Notes: a model not told the origin generated them from the sequence alone. A DNA stretch of 64,000 nucleotides from Scilla litardierei (GCA_030789695.1 CM061142.1:43757375-43821374); one strand, 5' to 3'; counted from the stretch's first letter, positions 1 through 11,047 are shown. Numbers and translations: made by a program.

Positions 1-819
1 ATTCTTAGGATTCCCTCCACTGGATCCCTTCCTGCAGACATTTCCATTTCTGATGTTGATGAGCTTGATCAGTCTGTCCTCCGGGACATGTTCTGTGAGA
101 TACCCTCTGCTCTATGTTCTGGTGTTAGGTCGTCCATGTTCTCGGCTAGGGGTTGGGCTATTCACCTTGTGGTGAAGTCCAACATCCTGTCGAAGTACGG
201 ATCTTCTGACCAGCCTTTCCAGGAGATACTGAGGTGTATATACGCGATCTTTTTCGGCTTGTCCGTCAACTGGGCCAGTGTCCTCCTCGATAGGATGGAC
301 AAGGTCGAGATTACTTCTTCCTCCTCTCACATCCCCTATGGTGGTCTTCTTACACGTGTCTTTCGTCATTTTGGGATTGACTTGACTCCCTACGAGCCCG
401 TGCCTTTTGGTCCTCTTCTCGATGCTTCTACAAAGTCGAAGTCCTCTACGGCTCTACAGTCTGCATCTAAGAAGAGGAAATCCACTTCTGCTCCGTCTTC
501 CTCCACAGTTCCTCCTGCAGACCAGCCATCTACCTCTGCTCCATCCTCTCATGACATTCTCTTTAAGATGGTCTCTGGTCTATATGAGTTGGCATTCCTG
601 TCATTCCAGCATCAGGGTATGCCCTTTCCTAAGCATCTGAGACGTTTTGTTCCACCCCAGCCTCATCAGCCTCCTCCTCCTATCATCACAGAGCTCATTG
701 TGCATCCTGGTGTAGCTGCTACTCAGGGTATTCCTGCTGCTGCTCCACCTCCAGAGGATACCACCGTTGACCCAGAGCCTGCTTCTTCCTCTGCTGCTTC
801 TGGAGACTCTCACTCTTAG
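1..819 (+). CDS. Third ORF of Sire-1 (env-position, plant transposon-like protein), partial
   Basis: Open in frame 1 from the first base to a TAG at 817-819, so the true start is upstream of the window; the first Met at 88 is internal. About 272 residues are visible. The first ~110 residues match the middle of the Sire-2 third ORF (shared landmarks LPADISISD, LDQSVL, LSKYGSS, NWASVLLDRMD, HIPYGGLLTRVFRHF), which makes it homologous though well diverged. The C-terminal half is rich in Ser, Pro, Thr and Ala, with proline runs near residues 215-230. I see no signal peptide or membrane segment, so it does not look like a viral envelope. It lies in the env-like position, 3' of where pol would be. 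The frame is intact as far as visible. Confidence 0.75.
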   Translation: MLRIPSTGSLPADISISDVDELDQSVLRDMFCEIPSALCSGVRSSMFSARGWAIHLVVKSNILSKYGSSDQPFQEILRCIYAIFFGLSVNWASVLLDRMDKVEITSSSSHIPYGGLLTRVFRHFGIDLTPYEPVPFGPLLDASTKSKSSTALQSASKKRKSTSAPSSSTVPPADQPSTSAPSSHDILFKMVSGLYELAFLSFQHQGMPFPKHLRRFVPPQPHQPPPPIITELIVHPGVAATQGIPAAAPPPEDTTVDPEPASSSAASGDSHS

Positions 820-969
820 ATTTTGTTTAGAGTTTTTGAGTGGCATCTGTATGATGGATATTTTTGCAGTGATGTTTTATGGAGTATCATGATGATAGAC
901 ACATGTATGATGTATTTTGGTCTTTTGATGAACATGGTGATGTTCATATGACTTTGTACTCATGTTGTC

Positions 970-972
<3 letters not shown>
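820..972 (+). other. Start of Sire-1 3' untranslated leader
   Basis: AT-rich non-coding DNA after the third ORF. It corresponds to the stretch after the Sire-2 third ORF around 21400-21590; both contain 'actcatgttgtct' shortly before a simple repeat. No gene is seen. Confidence 0.6.

Positions 973-1023
<51 letters not shown>
973..1023. repeat. (AC)n microsatellite
   Basis: About 51 bp of uninterrupted AC dinucleotides at the same relative place as the short (TA) run in Sire-2. The Helitron inserted at its right edge, between A (1023) and T (9241). Confidence 0.97.
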
Positions 1024-1024
<1 letters not shown>

Positions 1025-1397
1025 CTATTATACATTTGACAGCGATTTTTGAATCCTAGGGCTGACTAGGACAAGCTGACTTGGATAAAGGGGTTGATAG
1101 AAAGACGGCCAGGATTAATTCTTATGGAATGAATGGTTGGGATTAAACTTTGAGATGAATATTTTGTATTTTAAACATACTTTGATATTTGTGGGTCCAA
1201 CTTGATAGCATCAGAATTAATCTTTTTTTTGGATAAAGCAACAGCCTCGAAGATAACAACACGTTTTGGGCTTAAAGGCTTAAAAGGCAACACGTTTTAC
1301 CGGCCGCTTAAAGCCTTAAAAGGCAACAGATTTTACATGCAGGTTCTACTGTCAACACGTTTTCCTCGGTTGTCCCAAATCTTGGTAATAATTTTTT

Positions 1398-1457
1398 GGG
1401 GAAGAGCAAGAGGCGTTTTGGGGAGAGCTTCCCAAAATTCGGCTCTTGCTCTTCCCC
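1398..1457. repeat. 60-bp two-part hairpin in the Helitron
   Basis: The outer stem GGGGAAGAGCAAGAG pairs with CTCTTGCTCTTCCCC. An inner stem TTTTGGG pairs with CCCAAAA around an 8-nt loop. The stem is close to perfect, so it may be a MITE remnant or a structural element. No TSD was identified. Confidence 0.6.
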
Positions 1458-1479
1458 CACAGTAAAGCAAACATCATTT

Positions 1480-1930
1480 CGCCTGAGCACTTAAAAAAAT
1501 CATTTCGGCTCCTCTCGCCTGGAGCCCTTGGAAAAGAAATCGCGCCTGAGCCCTTGAAATTTTTGCCTGAGCCCTTGAAAAATGTTCAATCTCGCCTGAG
1601 CCCTTGAAAAATCTCGCCTGAGATTTCCTCTCGCCTGAGCCCTTAGAAAATAAATCACGCCTGAGCCCTTGAAAAATTTCGCCTGAGCTCTCCTCTCGCC
1701 TGAGCTCTTGAAAAACTTGCCTGAGCTCTTTCATCTCGCAACACAGCACTCGCAATATAAGCAAGAGGGATCTCACAACGCAAGCTGTTTCTCAACGCCT
1801 ATTTCTCAACGCAAGCAATTTCTCAACGCCTATTTCTGAGGCTGTTTGCCCTATTTTTGAAGTCTCCGTTGTCTTCTCGCCTGAGCCCTTGGAGAAATCT
1901 TATTTCTCATTCTCGCCTGAGCCCTTAGAG
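1480..1930. repeat. Minisatellite with GCCTGAGCCCTTGAAAA unit
   Basis: About a dozen imperfect copies of a 17-35 bp unit built on CGCCTGAGCCCTTGAAAA. Spacing is irregular and some copies carry GAGCTC or TTAGA variants. The block ends shortly before a splice-donor-like GGTACGTAG at about 1950, as would fit an expanded 5' leader of a captured gene. That last point is inference. Confidence 0.7.
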
Positions 1931-3479
1931 AGGGAATCGCCATTTTTGAAGGTACGTAGCACTCTTCTACATTACACGCTAAAACAACATAGATAAGAAC
2001 ATCCTTAAGCATGTAAGATTCTTCTCCATTTCCCTTAACAACATCCTCTTCTCCATTATAGCAAGAGGAATCGCCTATTTACAGCAAGAGGGTGTTCACT
2101 TCTACTGGCAGCAAGAGGGAATCTGGAATTCTTCTTACTGGAAATTTACTTCCCAGGTGCCAACAATATCCTCTTTTGTTATTTCTATTCTTAACTGCAA
2201 TTTCTTGGTTGCCGATATCCCCTTTTGTAACATCCTTAAGCATGGTTTAAAATTGGTTGGTTTTTGTAATTTTTGTTCCCTTTTCAGCATGGTTATATGT
2301 TGTGTGATATGGTTTGCAAATATTTTAATTACAGTGAAATGGTTCTCACTAATATCAAATTTTTAGGTTACAGTGAAATGGTTTGCAAATATTTTAATTA
2401 CAGTTAAATGGTTATGGTTATCACTAATAGCAGCTGCAAATATTTTAATTACAGTGAAATGATTTGCAAATTACAGTGAAATGGTTCTGCGGACAGAGAA
2501 ATGGTTTGCAAATTTAACCTGTCAGTGAAATATTTTAGGGTTGGATTAATATGTTGAAAGCAATGTTACTATAGGAATAAGGATGATCACACAAAAATCA
2601 CTTCAAACCTAATGTGGATTGGTACATTATTATACAGTTCCAGTCTGAGATTCTCCTTCAAACAGCTTCTGGGATCATGGTATATATTGGAAAGATTGCA
2701 AAGGAAAAATGAATGGTTTTTTCATTCATAGTTTTTGACTTGGTAAAATTGAAAGAAAGTGCAATCACTTGCCAAAGTTATGCAAAATTGTGCTTAGTAG
2801 TCTTTTGAATACCATTGATTGCATATATTATACATAGAGACCTTCATTTCAGTTTGCTGCTTCTGTGGACATCAGTTGGTCTTCATTATGTGCTCATTCT
2901 GTGTTGCTTAGTGTTATGGATTATCTTGCCTTCACTTTTCATGTTATATTTTGTTGTATCATTTTTCTTTTTTGATAAAAATGCTGGGCTTCTGTTTTTC
3001 TTTATGTGACTACAGATCAAGCCTAATGTGATTAGTGTTATGGATTCATTTGATTCCCTATTCGTGCTATATTTGGTCTCATACTGTTCTCTGTAATAAA
3101 CTATATATACATGAGCATTAAAAGCATAAAAATAGGTATGAAATGTATATTTTTAAGAGTATCTTTGTTAATAACTTTCTACTTTCTTCCTCGAAAATGA
3201 GCGGTGTGTTTCAGTCAAATGGAAACTTGAAAATTACTTGAAGAATTATCCTCTTCAGGACAAATTGAAGGATACTTTTGTGTTGTTTTCAGTATCCATA
3301 CCAAGCGTTGTGTTTGCAACTACATGATTTGCTAACAACTGGCTATTGTGTGTGCCAAACAAATTGGCTGGTGTGTTGCTAGATCGTTGTCGTGGTAGTC
3401 GAGATCAGGTATGTCGTTCTTTTGTAAAGAAATAGTGAGAACATTCATGACGGCACTAAGTTGGTCTCAAAGTAGATAT
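1931..3479. other. Helitron interior, no recognisable gene
   Basis: AT-rich DNA with T-rich stretches typical of plant introns. It includes degenerate copies of 'ttacagtgaaatggtttgcaa' between about 2330 and 2520 (roughly 30-bp units). Short frames at 2157-2366 and 2815-3009 are hydrophobic, T-rich and look like chance. I support no gene here. Confidence 0.5.
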
Positions 3480-3744
3480 GTAACGACTGGTTTTTCTATA
3501 TTAGTGTTACCGATGTAATATATATATCTTGGAGGATTTTCTCCTTGCGTGTGATTTCCGTCTCCGTAACTTTCTCTTTCGTTCGTTTCGTTGTGATTTC
3601 CTAGCTTCTTCCTTAGATCGTTAAGCTTGGAGTAAGTCACTCATGACGAGCTTCATATCGCTCATATCTTAGAGGTAGGTTGATCTTAGAAGCCGTAGGA
3701 ATCTTCCCAAAGCTTCGCGCTTCAATTCGGCACTTTCAGTGCAC

Positions 3745-4161
3745 GTTAGTTGGTTCAAGAAGGGGAACCAACTGACTAGATTGAGATCTAGTCGGTCGGA
3801 AACTCTACTCAAACCGACTAGTTCCTTGGAATAATTTTACTTAAGTTATTGTTTCTGTTTAGTCGGTCTAAGTTCATCTTTCGACCGACTAGTTGTTAAA
3901 CTAGTCGGTTAAGTTTTGTACTCAGACCGACTAATTCTGAGTTCTTCTGTACAGTCGAGTTACTGTTTATCGTTAGTCGGTCTAAGAACGTTTGTCGACC
4001 GACTAGATGAGAAACTAGTCGGTCAGTAGTTGTTCTTTGACCGACTAAATCTAAATCCTATTTTGTACAGGAGTTACTGTTTGGACTTAGTCGGTCTGCA
4101 TTAGTCAACCGACTGACTAGTTCCCAAACTAGTCGGTCAGTGGTTGCTCTTTGACCGACTA
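3745..4161 (+). promoter_or_regulatory. CTAGTCGGTC / GACCGACTAG array in LTR-A
   Basis: Repeated modules of the form GACCGACTAG - short spacer - CTAGTCGGTC, with half-sites every 15-45 bp. The motif is the same as in Sire-2 and Sire-3. Homology to those LTRs extends left of the array: 'cttcgcgcttc..ttcgg' and 'gttagttggt.caagaa' occur in both. The array ends 46 bp before the TATA-like box CTATTTAAA. A role as an enhancer or transcription-factor array is inference. Confidence 0.6.
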
Positions 4162-5696
4162 ATCAGTGTCGAAATCCTAATTTTTGGGCAGCCGCCAGGT
4201 CGTTTTCTATTTAAACCCCACTTCGTTTCTTTTCTTTCTTTCTCTTCTCCTGGCCTCTTTCCTTCCCCCTTGACCTCTGATCTTCCCCAACCTTCCTCTA
4301 GCCTTCCTCCTTCATCAAGAGCCTCTCCCCCTCTCCATTTAGGCCGGCCACCATGCCCTAGGCCATCTCCAACCCCCGAAATCCATAAAACCCCATTTCT
4401 CCAATCTCTCCATCCATTTCCAGATCTGAACCGTAGGTTCCCCGGATCGTTTCTTCCGTCGCCGTGCTTGCTCGGCATCGTTCTTCCGCTAGCGATTCGG
4501 TAATAACTCGATTCTATAATATTCTCATAACCCATTGTGTTTTTAATGAAACCCTAATAAAATGGATGTTAGAGATGTTGTTCTAATATTGTTTTGCCAT
4601 GGCAACGATCTCATCTCCGTAGTTAGCATTTGAGTGACGGCCTCGTTGATCGTCATCCTCGGTGCTAGGCAAGTGAAACTTGCCACTTAGGGTTTTAGGC
4701 CATGCCTCAGGCCATTTGCTTGTTGTAGCGTAAAAGAGACTAGACAGTGAAATGATAGCTGCCTAGATGCCTATTTGATCTAGTTTGACAACGAAACTAG
4801 ATCCGTCACCTCAATTGATCTAGCTTGACAACGAAGCTAGGTCCAACCCTTTTTAACTTGTTGTTCATGCATATTAAACTGCCATGTTTAATTCCTTGCC
4901 TGTACGCCTTACTACTTGCCATGCTATCCATGTTGAATGTCGCATTCGTAGCACACGCTACAATACTTGTGTTTCCTGGCTCGTGTTCCAGAAGCGGGCC
5001 ATGTGTGTTGGTTGATAGCCAATGCCCGATCTACTAGTTTTCGGCTAGGCAACCGCTTTTAGCGGGCACAATCCTACGCCAAATTGTGAACCTAAAAACA
5101 ACCTCTTGTGCGGGGCAACCCTGGCTCATTTACTGAGCTCGTGTACAGGGACCCTGGCTTGTTTATGTGTGGGATGGGGTAAGGGTTAAGCGGCCAATCA
5201 ACTGGGAGTCTGCCCGATCAGCAACTTCAGTGGTAAGGCGTAAACTCTGGGTTCTGGGGTAGTGTTAAGCGACCAATCAGTGTGAATGTCCAACAGTTCA
5301 GCTGTAAGACGTAAACACCTACAGATAACTTGAAAACGTGACTAGTGAAAAGATTGAGAATGTTAGTAGCTTGGCTACTCCTGACATGCCATGATAATTG
5401 TTCTCTTGCACTTATTGTTACACCATGTCTTACTTGTGCACGACGTGTTTACTTGACGTGATTTACTTGACTTGTACTTGTCCGTGTTTATACTTGTAAA
5501 ACTTGTCTTCCATGCCATACTTGCTACTTGTTACTTGTCACTTGCATCTTATCTTATTTGATTACTCACATACTAAACTTGTCATGCTATGCATCAAACT
5601 ATAACTGCTAGGTTGTTAGTTTACTTTTCTTTCAGTTTCCGTGCCCAAGTCTTTTTAGACTTGCTGACATGTGCCCCTTGCTCTTTTGGGTGACAC

Positions 5697-5801
5697 ATGT
5701 TAGATCCTGAGCCAGAGCTAGTTGTAGAGGACGTAGTGTTTGCTGGCGCTGAGCCAGTGGTTGCCGAGGAGGAGTTTGTGGTCATTGGTGACCAGTCTTA
5801 G
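5697..5801 (+). other. Small acidic reading frame inside LTR-A
   Basis: A 34-codon frame, ATG at 5697 to TAG at 5799-5801. It is very acidic and valine-rich (for example DPEPELVVEDVV and EPVVAEEEFVV). LTR-B (around 44740-44800) and LTR-D (47400-47472) have similarly placed short frames, rich in Glu, Asp or Gln, that end shortly before the LTR's downstream end. They may be LTR-encoded terminal exons or coincidence. Function unknown. Confidence 0.3.
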
Positions 5802-6148
5802 AGGTCGCTTGTGTTCTCTTCCTTGTTTAGGTTTGCTGTTAGTTGTTGGTGCGTGGCACCCTTGCTTGTATATATGTTGTACCTTGTTGGCCATGTTTGG
5901 GCCTTAGCTTTTCCTTTTGAGCCTGGTGGCTTTTCTGTGATATTGTAATTTATTTCATGGATATTCTGAGATTTAATAAATTGCTTATTGTCTCATTCCC
6001 TTATTATTATTGTTGTTTCGTATCGCGTTGCAAGGACCTGCCAATTTATTGTTGATTGACGCTTATCGGGCTTGGAGCTTTGCAGCTTCAAGTCTGAGCG
6101 GACCTTCTCACGTCTCGCCTCCCCATTTTTGGGAAGCGGGGCGTGACA

Positions 6149-8860
6149 AGAGAGCACCCAAAGATTCTTTTTTTGAAGTTCGGATTCCAATCTTGAATGG
6201 ATCAACAAAAATATTGAATGAAAATGTTGTTCGTCGTGATATTACATGGAGATTCCTTATTTTATGTTCATGCCAATTCTGTAAGTCTCATGTTATTGGA
6301 CATTATCACGACTTTAGTTTACAAACATAAATTCATTTGATTCTATTCGATATGGAACCATAATTACATATGCTTTACTACTGCAGTTCTGTAGGATATT
6401 GAATTTAAATGGATCAATCCTGTAGTTTCATTTTGTATGAACTCAATAACAAATTGAATTCAGATGTTCATGCATGGGCTTGGAAACGGGAATATCTAAA
6501 TGTGACATACAACCGGTTGAGGATGATGTGATGGGGTTGTCCTATTGTTTGGTTTCCTGTGTGATGATGGAAGGTGCTGACTTCCACCATGCAACTTCTT
6601 CGGCCATGCCTCAGGTTATCTCCCATGATCTGCCACCCTGCGGCAGCACATATCATTTTTTTCGCATTATGCATTAATAGCTGCAGAGAATTTGCAGCAT
6701 TTAACCCCAAAATATTTTGTCTGTTGTAAAGTGCCAGGATATTCATGTATATTGTTGGCTCGATATCTGTGTTCTGTCATGAACTTCATCTTTAGGTCTC
6801 AAAAGATCACAGTCTGTGATCTTCTGAGCATTAATTAAGAATAATTCAGTCTTTACTCTTTAGCACCGTTGACAGCACTTGGAGACTTCTAGCAACACTG
6901 TTTGATGTGGCATACTACCGTGATTATCTTCATCCATTCACTTACGGAACATGCTGATTTCCACATTATATGCATAGAATGTTATGGCTTATGTTTGTCG
7001 CGTTTCATAATGTCTTTGTGTTCAGCTCTTGCAACTATGAACACGATTCACAATATTTTCGGTGGTTAGCATCCAAACTGACACCTAAACTTCTTAACTT
7101 CATGAACATAAATATAGGCAAGTAATAGTTTTTAGACTGTATCTCATTCTCTGGTCGATTCTGAGGTATTGGCAAGTAATTGTCTTACCCCTTCCCCCCT
7201 CCCCCCCCCCAAATTACAGAATTCCTGTGAGCAGGTGTCCAGTGTGGACATGCATTCTCTAATTCCATAGTTGGTCATCTATCTTCATTGCTAACCCTCC
7301 TGTCTTTCTGCTTCTTTACTTTCTACATCCAGCCGTCAGTGCATTCTTTAACTTAGTCATCGATGGTTGCTACTGCTGCTCCTAACATGCATGTGTGTTG
7401 CAGGTATAGCATATAGGTAGCGTTCAATACCCATTCTATATTTGCTTGCAGTATATTGCTGAACTAACAGATAGATATGATCACATGGAATTAATGTTTA
7501 TCGTCTCTCAATATCACCCGATGCTATCACACAGTAAGGAGAACTAAATTTTTTTGGGGAACTCAATTCTCAGGGGAAAGAAAATTTTGGTAAAACTAAA
7601 ATTTTTATGGGAACTAAATAACATTTATTATGCTTTAATTTTGAGGGAATTAAGATTTTGAAGGAAGAATATCTTAAATGAGCTGTTCCCTGCAAATGCA
7701 AATCACAAAATCATGCAAATCCCATTTCTCACAACAAAAAATCACCACTGATGCCCTTTTTCCTTTTTAAACAATTTTTTGTGTGATTCAGTGCAACTCA
7801 TGATCAATGCAACTAAAGATTATCAGATGTGTGGGCTTTTCCTCTATTTTTATTGTGTGAAACTCTTGCATGCTTAATTTGGCTTTTCTAGGCTTTTCTT
7901 AATCCATGTCTAAATCAAAATTTAAAGTTGTGTTGTTTTGTATATTATTAGGATTGGATGTTGGCTGGGAAAGCAGTGAAGAACAACGAGGAATGATGCG
8001 AAATAATAAGGGGTTTGGTATGTTGCGGGCTAGAATCACCATCTCTAATCGCCGACTGCACCAAACATTCTTCCACTGATGCAGATGAAAAGTAATGGAA
8101 GGAGAAGAACGGTATCTGAGTAGTTTTAAAGAGCAATCTTTATTTTTTTTAAAAAATTCTGTATTACTTTTCTCTCCATTCTTTGTTTTGGGAATGTAAT
8201 TATTAGTAATGATGTGTATGATGATGATCTTATAAGAAATGAGTTGAGGTTTCTAACCCAGTTAATTTGTTGATTTGCATGGTTAATTTTTTGTGGTGGA
8301 TCAGAAATTGAGTCGAGTTTGAATGAAAATATCCGATCTCATTTGCATTTGCAGGATTTTGTTCTAATTTTTCTTAATGCCTTAAGAAATCAAAAAAGGG
8401 AGATATCAGGAATGTTTGTGTCATGAAATTTTAAATGGAAAATTATGAAAATTGATAGCATCATGCTAGCATTGCGTTATATATTGGACGTGTCATTTTT
8501 ACAATTGTTTGATATTAATTTTGGACATAAAATGATTTATTTAATCATGATTTTTGATATTAATTTTGAAGAAACTTTTGATGAAGAAGATGCATGGTTT
8601 TATTGTAACATTGAGTTCAGAAGTACATTTGAAGATATGTTTTAAAGTTTAAATCTTGAGTTTTAATCTCAATTTTTTATCTTAAGGTCTTATGTTAAAT
8701 CTATCTTTTGATGTGTTTATGTTGTGTGCACATTACATGTATGTTGTGTTCATGTATGCAAAGAAGGGGAAATAAAATTTTTGTTCGTTTAAATTTTTGA
8801 GGGTGAAATAATTTTTGGGTAGAACAAAGATTTTGAGGGGATATCTTAAATGAACAGTCC
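6149..8860. other. Helitron interior after LTR-A, unassigned
   Basis: Mixed AT-rich DNA. The stretch 6149-6275 reads as a possible exon (residues RAPKDSFFEVRIPILNG on the plus strand) ending at a donor-like CTGTAAGT. A second exon-like frame lies at 6474-6677. I cannot assign either to a family. There is a (C)n run near 7196-7210, and 7540-7700 holds GGGAACTAAA-type sequence resembling the Helitron 3' end region. Confidence 0.35.
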
Positions 8861-9210
8861 CCGAGGGCACGGGTCTGCGTCAAAGGCGCTCCACAAAAGC
8901 TATATTTTGAGGGGATATATTAAATGAACAGTCCCCGATGGCGCCCGCGCCGACGCGCTAAATTTTTTTACGCTAATTTGTTGTTCCGCGCCGAAGGTGC
9001 CAGCGCCAAATTTATTGTTCGACGTCGAATTTGTTGTTCGACGTCGAATTTGTTGTTCCGCGCCGATGGTGACTGCGCCGAATTTGTTGTTCCGCGCCGA
9101 AGATGCACGTGCCACTAAATATTTTTACGCTAATTTATTATTCTGTTAAATTTTGGCTGTGGAAATAATTTTTCGGGGAACAAAGATTTTGCGGGGGAAA
9201 CCATAAATGA
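8861..9210. repeat. Nested Helitron 3'-end-like sequence and 22-28 bp tandem repeats
   Basis: The phrase 'aaatgaacagtccccg' occurs at about 8849 and 8925, and the true terminus repeats it as 'aaatgaaccgtgcccg'. This suggests partial copies of Helitron ends in tandem. Between about 8960 and 9115 a unit built on 'gaatttgttgttccgcgccga' repeats five or six times. No coding potential beyond the repeat. Confidence 0.55.
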
Positions 9211-9211
9211 A

Positions 9212-9229
9212 CCGTGCCCGCGGGCACGG
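9212..9229 (+). terminator. Helitron 3' subterminal hairpin
   Basis: Perfect 18-bp palindrome CCGTGCCCGCGGGCACGG, 11 nt before the terminal CTAG. In Helitrons this hairpin is taken as the rolling-circle stop signal. Confidence 0.85.
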
Positions 9230-9240
9230 GTTATGACTAG

Positions 9241-9276
<36 letters not shown>

Positions 9277-9278
9277 TG

Positions 9279-9328
<50 letters not shown>
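9241..9328. repeat. (TATG)n(TA)n microsatellite
   Basis: Eight or more TATG units followed by about 20 TA units, continuing the simple repeat that the Helitron split from the (AC)n on its left. Confidence 0.95.
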
Positions 9329-9332
<4 letters not shown>

Positions 9333-9937
9333 TGCAGTTTCTTCATCTGTTTCACACATTGTGTAATTGCTTATCATATCTGCGTGAATTTTGAGATATT
9401 GTCTCCATATACGCTATACTCTACATGCGATATGATATGAGACAATGTGTTTTCTTCGTGTATCTCAAATGTTGATATTGGACTTCCATTCCTCTATTCA
9501 CATAAGTTTATGATGTGGTTTTATGAGTTTTAGTTCTATATATCTTTAAACTCTCTGATTGTTGATAGTTTTTATTTAGCACGATTATTGTTGTTATTTT
9601 TACTCCCACCTTTTGGATAATGCCATAGGGGGAGAGAAATAAACATATAGATTTATAATGAAATGTACTAAGTATAGACTAATAACACTTGAATCTAAGA
9701 TTGAAGTTGCCTTAGATTCAGTGGGAGTAAGATACAATGAATAAGGATTTTAAATCCTAGATTTCATGGATTCATTTCATTCATGCATATCTTACTTATT
9801 TGCTTCAATTGATATATATATGCCATAATATTTATTGACTAACTTGATTGGCTTCTATGTAGGGGGTAAGTTTTCGTTAAGCATAATTATATATCTTTTT
9901 GTTTATGTTTGTTTGTCATCATCAAAAAGGGGGAGAA
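9329..9937 (+). other. Sire-1 multi-PPT 3' leader
   Basis: Non-coding. It has polypurine tracts at 9627-9639 (agggggagagaaa), about 9717-9727 (a decayed copy, gtgggagtaag), about 9860-9870 (gtagggggtaag) and the terminal tract 9925-9937 that abuts the LTR. The same four-part order is in Sire-2. Sireviruses are known for such multiple tracts; the last one primes plus-strand DNA synthesis. Confidence 0.75.
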
Positions 9938-10322
9938 TGTTGAGTATTGGACTTCTCCCTACTTGGTGTTAATGATGAGCAAATATAAATACTTATGACT
10001 AATCCCCTATTTTGCAGTTAATCCATTTCCTAAGCTAATTATGAAGATCTACTTGCAATGGATGACACTCAAAGATCATTGAAGGCAAATGAAATGGATT
10101 GGATGATCGTAGATGGTGATTGAAGCTCCTAGAAGACTTCAAGCTCATGCATTGGATAGAAGAGATAGTTCGTCAAATGTAACTTTCTTCTAGTATGTAG
10201 CTTAGAAGTAGAACATTGTTGGAGCACACACACATCTTCATTTCAGTCTTAGGATATCATTAGATCATTCGTCCTTAGACTCCAATTCATTTCTATCTTG
10301 ACTGTGTATGCATTGTTTATAA

Positions 10323-10952
10323 CAGTCGACTGCTGAACGTTTTACAGTCGCCTGTCTCAAAAACAGTCGACTGTGTTTTGTTCTACAGTCGCCTGTTATG
10401 CATAAACTTTTACTGTCTAGTTTTGGGCTTCTCTGTTTTAATTCTTAGAGGCAACTTATGAATGATTCACATGCACCTGTCCAAGTAACAGTCGACTGTG
10501 TTTTGTTAATCAGTCGCCTGTCTATCTTTAGCCCAAAGTCTATCTGTCTGATTATTCTGGCCAGTCGACTATTGTTGAGTTTACAGTCGACTGTCCAATG
10601 AAACAGTCGACTGTCAATCCTACAACATTTGTCTGTCTGTGAGCCAATTTGTTGACTTAACTCTCTGGAAAATCTCAGGGTTTTGACAGTCGTCTGTAGA
10701 AGGAATTACAGTCTCCTGTTTAGACTAACAGTCGACTTCATTCTCTTCATCAGTCGTCTGTCCTGTTCTTCCAGACATTTTCCAGAATTCATCAACTTAC
10801 CCAACTTCGGCCAGTCGTTCGCATGTTGGTTCAATAGTCGACTGTCTATGCCTCATCAGTCGAATGTCCACGTGGTAAGTTACTGTTATGAATTCTCACC
10901 TACCCTATCTGAATGTGCAGCAGTCGACTATGATTTCCTCAACAGTCGACTG
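10323..10952 (+). promoter_or_regulatory. CAGTCGACTG palindrome array of Sire-1
   Basis: At least six perfect CAGTCGACTG sites plus many one-base variants (CAGTCGCCTG, CAGTCGTCTG), spaced roughly 20-60 bp. The array stops 88 bp before the TATA box TATATAAG (11040-11047). It holds the same position as the different palindrome arrays of the other LTR families here. Enhancer function is inferred from position. Confidence 0.7.
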
Positions 10953-11039
10953 TCGCGAGCCCAGATTCTATCCGTTGAGTTTTTTCTCACGGATTTCAAA
11001 GGGGTTTTTGCTGTTTTCGGTTGAGGGGTTTGAGAAACC

Positions 11040-11047
11040 TATATAAG
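11040..11047 (+). promoter_or_regulatory. TATA box of Sire-1 LTR
   Basis: CTATATAAGG, downstream of the palindrome array and upstream of a C/T-rich leader, as expected for the U3/R boundary. Confidence 0.65.

Larger units (their letters stand above)
3480..6148 (+). mobile_element. LTR-A: solo LTR, Ty3/gypsy type, inside the Helitron
   Basis: It begins TGTAACGACTGG and ends GGGGCGTGACA, an ending common in plant chromovirus (Tekay/Del-like) LTRs. The flanking 5-mers are AGATA (3475-3479) and AGAGA (6149-6153), a TSD with one mismatch. The length is 2669 bp. A TATA-like box lies at 4208-4216, followed by a pyrimidine-rich leader (4210-4330). No internal domain or second LTR is present, which points to LTR-LTR recombination. 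Upstream of the TATA box it carries a palindrome array and flanking sequence otherwise found in the Sireviruses of this window, so part of its U3 may be chimeric. Confidence 0.65.
1024..9240 (+). mobile_element. Non-autonomous Helitron, 8.2 kb
   Basis: The 5' terminus is TCTATTATACATTTG and the 3' terminus ends in CTAG at 9237-9240. An 18-bp perfect palindrome, CCGTGCCCGCGGGCACGG (9212-9229), lies 11 nt before that end. The flanks are A on the left and T on the right with no target duplication. TC start, CTRR end, a subterminal hairpin 10-12 nt from the end and A/T insertion are the accepted Helitron criteria. The interruption also falls at homologous points of Sire-1 when compared with Sire-2. 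I find no Rep/helicase frame, so it is non-autonomous. Inside are minisatellites, exon-like stretches with splice-donor-like sites (for example near 1956 and 6280) that I cannot assign, and solo LTR-A. Confidence 0.85.

Noticed and set aside
4137..4535. Opposed frames of 119 and 132 codons
   Set aside because: They fall in the pyrimidine-rich leader of LTR-A and reflect C/T bias, not a protein.
1024..9240. Autonomous Helitron with Rep/helicase
   Set aside because: No long frame or helicase/Rep motif was found on either strand.
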